From an uncultured Fidelibacterota bacterium (GTDB taxonomy: Bacteria > Fidelibacterota > Fidelibacteria > Fidelibacterales > Fidelibacteraceae), in assembly GCA_937862595.1 (NCBI GenBank), contig CALMFL010000291.1, forward strand, positions 1 through 11,176: a DNA stretch of 11,176 nt, given 5' to 3'. The first letter of the stretch is position 1; every line of letters begins with the position of its first letter. The notes beneath the pieces were generated by a model. That model saw only the letters and a program-made list of their open reading frames with translations, was not told where the DNA came from and did no database searches. Below, piece by piece: positions 7,124 to 11,176 of the stretch. Position numbers and translations under genes: made by a program.

Positions 7124-8347
7124 ATGCTGAATCAACTGTATGAAAGTATCATGATCGGGTTCAAGGCGGTTTTTCAGAACAAGGGACGCGCCTTCCTGAC
7201 CATGCTGGGGATCATTATCGGCATTCTCTCGGTCAGCCTGATGGGCACGGCGATCAACGGCATCGACCGCGTTTTCAACGACACCCTCGGCATGTTCGGG
7301 GAAGATGTCCTCTACCTGCAGCAGTTTCCCTGGTTCATGGGAGATGCGGAATGGTGGGAGTTCCGAAACCGTCCCCGCATCCAGGAAGAATACGCCGAAA
7401 AGATCGCGGAGCGTTCGGAATCGGTATCGTTTGCCAGCGTTGAAACGAACAGGCGGGTGACGCTTTCCTATAAGGACAATTCAAGCGAAGGCGTCGAGCT
7501 GAAATGCGCGAGCTGGCAGTCCGCCTACATCGATGCCGCCAAGATCGACCGAGGCCGCTATTTCACCCAGCTGGAGGATGAACATGCCTCCCGTGTCATC
7601 ATCATCGGCTCCGAGGTTAAAAAACTGCTCTATCCGAACATTGAGGACCCCAGCGGACTGAAGATCAAGGTGAACGGGCTGAACTTCAAGATCATCGGCG
7701 TTTTTGCCGAACAGGGAAAGGTCCTCGGCCTGTTCAGCGTGGACAATATGGCCGTGATCCCCTACGAGACCAGCAAGGCCCTGTTCGGACGAGGCTGGTG
7801 GATCTCCATTCCGCTCAAGCTCCGCGAAGGGGTGGACAAGGAATACGCCGTTGAAGAAGTCCGGAACATTACCCGCGGCCTGCGCGGTCTGCGTCCCCTG
7901 GAACCTGACAATTTTGCGATCAATCAGCAGGAAGCCATGGCCGATCAGCTGGCAAAGATCAAATCCAGCATCGCGATCGTCGGGATCGGCATCGCGGCGC
8001 TGTCCCTGCTTGTCGGCGGGATCGGCATCATGAACATCATGTTCGTCAGCGTTAAGGAACGGACGAAGGAGATCGGCATCCGGAAAGCCCTGGGCGCGAA
8101 GCGCTGGGTCATTCTTATCCAGTTCCTCTTCGAGGCGGTGATCATCGCGCTGATCGGAGGGCTGATCGGACTCGGCCTTACCACCTTGCTGGTTGGACTG
8201 ATCAACAAGATATTCGTTGCGAGCATGTCCTTCGGGCTTGTGCTCATCGCCCTGTGCGTGTCCATCGGCGTCGGGATCGTCTCCGGCATCGTGCCGGCCA
8301 GCCAGGCGTCGCGCCTTGACCCGATCGAAGCCATGCGCTATGAATAG
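7124..8347 (+). CDS. MacB/FtsX-type ABC permease, first of two
   Basis: This 407-aa inner-membrane protein has the four-helix MacB topology. TM1 is at ~23-44, a large periplasmic MacB_PCD domain spans ~45-278, and TM2-TM4 lie at ~281-306, 333-360 and 368-392. Diagnostic motifs are GGIGIMNIMFVSVKERT (298-314), EIGIRKALGAK (316-326) and the C-terminal SRLDPIEAMRYE. It starts three bases after the ATPase stop, with little Shine-Dalgarno, so translation is probably coupled. It is paralogous to the next gene along its whole length; for example QQFPWFMGDAEWW (66-78) aligns with QKFPNMNMGNTRW there. The two probably form a heterodimer on a shared ATPase dimer; two homodimeric pumps are also possible. 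Confidence 0.92.
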   Translation: MLNQLYESIMIGFKAVFQNKGRAFLTMLGIIIGILSVSLMGTAINGIDRVFNDTLGMFGEDVLYLQQFPWFMGDAEWWEFRNRPRIQEEYAEKIAERSESVSFASVETNRRVTLSYKDNSSEGVELKCASWQSAYIDAAKIDRGRYFTQLEDEHASRVIIIGSEVKKLLYPNIEDPSGLKIKVNGLNFKIIGVFAEQGKVLGLFSVDNMAVIPYETSKALFGRGWWISIPLKLREGVDKEYAVEEVRNITRGLRGLRPLEPDNFAINQQEAMADQLAKIKSSIAIVGIGIAALSLLVGGIGIMNIMFVSVKERTKEIGIRKALGAKRWVILIQFLFEAVIIALIGGLIGLGLTTLLVGLINKIFVASMSFGLVLIALCVSIGVGIVSGIVPASQASRLDPIEAMRYE

Positions 8348-8355
8348 GAGGCACT

Positions 8356-9585
8356 GTGAACTTTAAAGAAATATATTTATCCGCACTGTCGTCGATACGG
8401 CAAAACAAACTGCGGTCCTTCCTGACCCTCCTTGGCGTGGTCATCGGAATATTTTCCATCATCGGGGTCATGACCGCCATCAACGTCCTCCAGCAAACCG
8501 TGGAAGAGAACCTGGGCGGACTGGGCGCCAGCACCTTTCAGGTCCAGAAATTTCCCAACATGAACATGGGCAACACCCGATGGAAGTACTTCAACCGGAA
8601 GAACCTCAATTACCGCGATTTCCAGCGCCTGCTGCCCAAGCTGAAGATCGTGGATTATGCCACGGCCGAGGACTGGAATTACGGAAAGATCATCCGTTAC
8701 AAAGACAAAGAGACCAAGGCGAACATCATCGTGGCCGGCATTTCGCACAACTGGGAGTTCACCAATAACCTCAATATCGACATGGGCCGCATGATCACGG
8801 AAACGGATGAGAATAACGGCTCCCATGTGATCGTTCTAGGCTATGATGTCGTCGACATCCTGATGCCGAACCGGAATCCCGTCGGAGAGGACGTCAAGAT
8901 CGACGGGGTCAAATACCGCGTGATCGGCGTTGCCGAGCGAAAAGGCCAGCGTTTCGGCCAGTCGCAGGACAACCGTGGATACATTCCGATCACGACCTAT
9001 TTCAAATATTACGGACAGGCCAGTTTTACCAGTCTGAATTACTGCTTTACCGTCGTGGACCAGGATAAATTCGAGGAGGGCATGCAGGAGGTCATCAACG
9101 AACTGCGCCTTATCCGGGGGGTCAAGATCGGCGAGGAGAACGACTTTGAAATTTGGACCAATGCTTCGCTGATCGACAATTTTAACAAAATGACCGCCGC
9201 CATCAAGATCGCGGCGATGATCATTGCCTCCATCGCCCTGCTTGCTTCCGGGATCGGCATCATGAACATCATGCTGGTCACCGTTTCGGAGCGGACCCGC
9301 GAGATCGGCGTGCGGAAAAGCCTGGGCGCAAAGAGCCGGGACATTCTTTACCAGTTCATGATCGAAGCCCTGATCCTGACGGAAATGGGGGGCGTGATCG
9401 GGATCATTCTGGGTGTGATCATGGGGAATGTGGTGGCCGTGCTGATGAAGACATCCGTGATCTTTCCCTGGGACTGGGCGCTCATCGGACTGCTGGTTTG
9501 CTCGCTGATCGCGCTGATCTTCGGCTCATACCCGGCGTATAAGGCCGCCCGGCTCGATCCGATCGAGGCATTGAGATATGAATGA
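8356..9585 (+). CDS. MacB/FtsX-type ABC permease, second of two
   Basis: This 409-aa paralogue of the preceding gene has the same topology: TM1 ~21-43, a periplasmic domain ~45-280, and TM2-TM4 at ~283-308, 335-362 and 373-395. Its motifs are SGIGIMNIMLVTVSERT (298-314), EIGVRKSLGAK (316-326) and AARLDPIEALRYE at the end. The start codon is GTG, preceded by a full AGGAGG (8346-8351) that overlaps the upstream stop codon, so efficient coupled initiation is expected. It is the last gene of the plus-strand cluster. In MacB-type pumps the periplasmic domain moves with ATP hydrolysis to push substrate from the periplasm into the TolC channel. Confidence 0.92.
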   Translation: MNFKEIYLSALSSIRQNKLRSFLTLLGVVIGIFSIIGVMTAINVLQQTVEENLGGLGASTFQVQKFPNMNMGNTRWKYFNRKNLNYRDFQRLLPKLKIVDYATAEDWNYGKIIRYKDKETKANIIVAGISHNWEFTNNLNIDMGRMITETDENNGSHVIVLGYDVVDILMPNRNPVGEDVKIDGVKYRVIGVAERKGQRFGQSQDNRGYIPITTYFKYYGQASFTSLNYCFTVVDQDKFEEGMQEVINELRLIRGVKIGEENDFEIWTNASLIDNFNKMTAAIKIAAMIIASIALLASGIGIMNIMLVTVSERTREIGVRKSLGAKSRDILYQFMIEALILTEMGGVIGIILGVIMGNVVAVLMKTSVIFPWDWALIGLLVCSLIALIFGSYPAYKAARLDPIEALRYE

Positions 9586-9616
9586 ACAATAAAGAAGAGG
9601 GGGAGGGGTGGAGAGA

Positions 9617-9648
9617 AGGAGAAAAGGAGAAGAGGAGAAAAGGAGAAC
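9617..9648. repeat. Two tandem copies of a 16-bp purine repeat
   Basis: AGGAGAAAAGGAGAAG (9617-9632) is followed directly by AGGAGAAAAGGAGAAC (9633-9648), differing in the last base only. It lies in a longer all-purine stretch (about 9592-9647) just after the last permease gene. No coding function is evident. Confidence 0.8.
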
Positions 9649-9651
9649 AAA

Positions 9652-9691
9652 TCATCAACCCATAAACCCATCAACCCATAAACTCATCAAC
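9652..9691. repeat. 2.5 tandem copies of a second 16-bp repeat
   Basis: TCATCAACCCATAAAC (9652-9667), CCATCAACCCATAAAC (9668-9683) and the partial TCATCAAC (9684-9691) follow each other with a single base difference in the first position. The stretch is G-free on the plus strand. It lies between the purine repeat and the terminator hairpins; I see no gene in it. Confidence 0.8.
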
Positions 9692-9721
9692 AAAAAGTTA
9701 TTGTCACCTTTCAGGCAATAG
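9692..9721 (-). terminator. Possible weak terminator for the minus-strand TrhP-like gene
   Basis: Arms TTATTGTC (9698-9705) and GGCAATAG (9714-9721) pair over eight positions, including G·T wobbles, with an eight-base loop. Read on the minus strand the hairpin is followed at once by AACTTTTT. It lies 44 bases past the minus-strand gene's stop codon. The stem is short and A/T-rich, so this is tentative. Confidence 0.35.
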
Positions 9722-9756
9722 GAGAACCTCTGCTTCGGCGGGGGTTCTCTGTTTTA
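9722..9756 (+). terminator. Rho-independent terminator of the efflux operon
   Basis: GAGAACC TCTGC (9722-9733) pairs with GCGGG GGTTCTC (9738-9749) across a TTCG tetraloop (9734-9737), a 12-bp stem with two T·G wobbles, followed by TGTTTTA. This is a classic UUCG-capped terminator in plus orientation. It lies 137 bases after the second permease stop, in the convergent gap before the minus-strand gene. Confidence 0.8.
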
Positions 9757-9764
9757 TCGGCGGC

Positions 9765-11078
9765 TTATCGTTTCAGCGTTTCTCTTAAGAAAGTAAATTC
9801 ATGAGGCGCTTCCGGCAGACGGATCCACACGTTCCGGGAGCCTCCGTGGGCGGCGTCCAGCCGGGTGCCCCGGGCGTCCGTGACCGCATCGGCCACAAAG
9901 ACGACATCGTTATCCGGCGTTATCATCGTAAGGGTGTCGCCGGGGAGAAAGCGGTTTTTCACTTCCAGCTCCGCAAGGCCGGTCTGCGGGTCGTAATCGC
10001 GGACGATCCCCAGCACCCGCTCTCCGGTGCCGGCGGAATTCCCGTCCCCGACGTTCTCGCCGTATTGGCGCGGGTTCCGCGTATAGAACCCGGTGGTATA
10101 GGTCCGGTTGCTCAAACGCATCAGATCGCGCAGGTTTTCCCTGTCGAAGGGCTTCCCCGCGAGATGGTCGTCCAGGGCGCGGCGGTAGGCGCGTGACGTG
10201 ATCGCGGTATAATAGGCCGATTTGGTTCGGCCTTCGATCTTCAGGCTGCACACCCCGGCGTTCAGGATATCCGGGATCAATTCGATGGCGCAGAGGTCTT
10301 TGGCGTTCATCAGATAGGTGCCGTGCTCATCCTCGCCGATCGGGAAGCGCGCATCGGGGCGACGGCTCTCCTTGACATAAAAGCCCTCGGGCGGCGGCGC
10401 GTCATAGGCGTAGGGCTGCTGTTCCGCTTCCATCTCAAGCAGGGAGCCGCGTTCATATCCCAGGGCGTATTCCCAGCGGCAGCTGTTCGTACAGGTTCCC
10501 TGGTTCGCATCGCGGGAATGAAGATAATTCGAGATCAGGCAGCGTCCGGAATACGCGATGCAGATCGCTCCGTGGACGAAGGTTTCCAGTTCGATGTCCG
10601 GAACGCGCGCGTGCATTTCGGCGATCTCGTCCAGGCGCAGTTCCCGGCTCAGGATCACCCGCTTTACCCCGATATCGCGCCAGAAGGCGACCGTCGCCCA
10701 GTTGACGGTATTGGATTGGGTAGAAAGATGGATAGCCAGATCCGGATAGCGCTTTCTTGCCTGTGCGATCATGCCCGGGTCCGCCATGATCAGGCCGTCC
10801 GGCTGCAGTTCCGCCGCGACGTCCAGTTCCTTCAGGAAGGAATCGATCTTCAGATTGTGCGGGAAAATATTGAGCGTGAGGTAGAGTTTCTTCCCCAGGG
10901 AATGCGCCAGCGAAACGGCTTCTTCCAGCAGGGCGGGGGTGAAACCCGTTTCCCGGGTCCGGAGGGAAAATTTCGGGATCCCCGCGTAGGCCGCATCGGC
11001 GCCGTAGGCGAAGGCGATGCGCAGTTTCTCCATATCTCCGGCGGGGGAGAGGATCTCGGGTCTCGGGTTCATGAGCAT
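9765..11078 (-). CDS. trhP: Peptidase U32 family protein, TrhP/YegQ-like tRNA U34 hydroxylation protein
   Basis: The 437-aa protein carries the U32 signature ETFVHGAICIAYSGRCLIS (165-183), followed by RDANQGTCTNSCRWEY (189-204) and LKIEGRTKS (279-287). The N-terminal block ILSPAGDMEKLRIAFAYGAD and HLSTQSNTVNWATVAFW (117-133) closely match the YegQ/TrhP branch rather than RlhA or collagenase-like PrtC. Cysteines 173, 180, 196, 200, 263 and 277 are candidates for the iron-sulfur ligands of this family. In E. coli TrhP supports prephenate-dependent formation of 5-hydroxyuridine at tRNA position 34, the first step to cmo5U/mo5U; a cytoplasmic tRNA-modification role is expected here. The length is close to the ~450 aa usual for the branch. 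Two in-frame ATGs (11078 and 11072) compete and neither has a clear ribosome site. The gene converges on the efflux operon and is probably unrelated to it. Confidence 0.85.
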   Translation of the reverse strand: MLMNPRPEILSPAGDMEKLRIAFAYGADAAYAGIPKFSLRTRETGFTPALLEEAVSLAHSLGKKLYLTLNIFPHNLKIDSFLKELDVAAELQPDGLIMADPGMIAQARKRYPDLAIHLSTQSNTVNWATVAFWRDIGVKRVILSRELRLDEIAEMHARVPDIELETFVHGAICIAYSGRCLISNYLHSRDANQGTCTNSCRWEYALGYERGSLLEMEAEQQPYAYDAPPPEGFYVKESRRPDARFPIGEDEHGTYLMNAKDLCAIELIPDILNAGVCSLKIEGRTKSAYYTAITSRAYRRALDDHLAGKPFDRENLRDLMRLSNRTYTTGFYTRNPRQYGENVGDGNSAGTGERVLGIVRDYDPQTGLAELEVKNRFLPGDTLTMITPDNDVVFVADAVTDARGTRLDAAHGGSRNVWIRLPEAPHEFTFLRETLKR

Positions 11079-11106
11079 AATGTAAAAGCAAATGCCTTAA
11101 CTGCAA
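11079..11106 (-). promoter_or_regulatory. Candidate sigma-70-like promoter for the TrhP-like gene
   Basis: On the minus strand TTGCAG (11106-11101) and TACATT (11084-11079) are separated by 16 bases, a fair -35/-10 pair. The predicted start point would fall near 11072, at the second in-frame ATG, implying leaderless or near-leaderless mRNA. This is a pattern match only. Confidence 0.25.
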
Positions 11107-11111
11107 AGGCA
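11093..11111. repeat. Inverted repeat upstream of the TrhP-like gene
   Basis: TGCCTT (11093-11098) and AAGGCA (11106-11111) are perfect 6-bp inverted arms around a seven-base centre. The repeat overlaps the candidate -35 element, so it could be an operator half-site pair; no regulator is identifiable. Confidence 0.4.
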
Positions 11112-11121
11112 AAACTGCGCG

Positions 11122-11150
11122 ACGGACGAAAGCTTGCGGGAAGCGTCCGT
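11122..11150. repeat. Stem-loop sequence near the window end
   Basis: ACGGAC (11122-11127) pairs with GTCCGT (11145-11150), with an inner stem GCTT/AAGC around GCGGG. The hairpin could form in RNA from either strand. There is no adjacent T-tract on the plus side; on the minus side the nearest T-run (TTTT) is several bases away. It may belong to a leader, or to the end of a gene outside the window. Confidence 0.4.
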
Positions 11151-11176
11151 AGGAAGAGCCGGTGACTCTAAGCGCC

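Noticed and set aside
6422..7135. Minus-strand open frame of 237 codons opposite the MacB-type ATPase
   Set aside because: The plus strand encodes all ABC motifs in order; the reverse frame has no recognisable family.
9617..9691. CRISPR-like array
   Set aside because: Units are directly abutting without spacers and only 16 bp long.
10323..11165. Plus-strand open frame of 280 codons opposite the TrhP-like gene
   Set aside because: The minus-strand protein carries the full U32 signature; the plus-strand translation is a low-information shadow of it.
11117..11176. Possible structured RNA gene or riboswitch at the window end
   Set aside because: Only simple hairpins are visible, no known riboswitch or tRNA consensus could be matched, and the sequence is cut by the window edge.

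Overview
The window reads as chromosomal DNA from a moderately GC-rich, diderm (Gram-negative-type) bacterium. It encodes a TolC-like outer-membrane protein, a lipoprotein with a clear lipobox and a periplasmic adaptor. Many genes have clear Shine-Dalgarno sites (AGGAG, AGGAGG, AAGGAA), which argues against a typical Bacteroidota genome. The DUF2807 proteins and the 'one ATPase plus two MacB-like permeases' arrangement are nevertheless common in the wider FCB assemblage. The phylum assignment is inference only; nothing here fixes it.

Positions 1-9585 look like one long co-directional plus-strand transcription unit with short gaps. It opens with the last 25 codons of what is probably a YtrA-type GntR repressor (1-78). 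A 30-codon ORF with a strong ribosome binding site follows (95-187), then a doubtful 77-codon ORF (208-441). Next come a YtrB/BcrA-like ABC ATPase (459-1301) and a six-helix ABC-2 permease (1315-2142). Two tandem DUF2807 (GIN / 'toast-rack' adhesin-like) solenoid proteins follow: one secreted with a cleavable signal peptide (2152-3054), one a lipoprotein (3116-3937). The unit ends with a complete tripartite MacAB-TolC-like efflux system: TolC-like protein (3973-5199), HlyD/MacA-like adaptor (5208-6386), stand-alone MacB/LolD-type ATPase (6413-7120) and two tandem FtsX/MacB-type permeases (7124-8347 and 8356-9585).

Taken together the locus looks like a regulated cell-envelope defence or export operon. 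A ligand-responsive GntR repressor would control an inner-membrane ABC-2 exporter, two extracytoplasmic solenoid proteins that could sense, bind or sequester a membrane-active compound, and a trans-envelope pump that would expel it. That functional reading is inference; the family assignments are well supported.

The 9586-9764 gap carries a purine-rich stretch, two different short tandem repeats that both have a 16-bp period, a weak minus-strand terminator candidate, and a strong UUCG-tetraloop hairpin with a T-tract that should end the plus-strand operon. Convergent to it, on the minus strand, is a peptidase-U32 family gene very like TrhP/YegQ (tRNA uridine-34 hydroxylation; 9765-11078). The last ~100 bases (11079-11176) are the upstream region of that gene, with two inverted repeats and a promoter-like element very close to the start codon. 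Apart from the doubtful stretch 188-458, no part of the window longer than 300 bases lacks a convincing gene.
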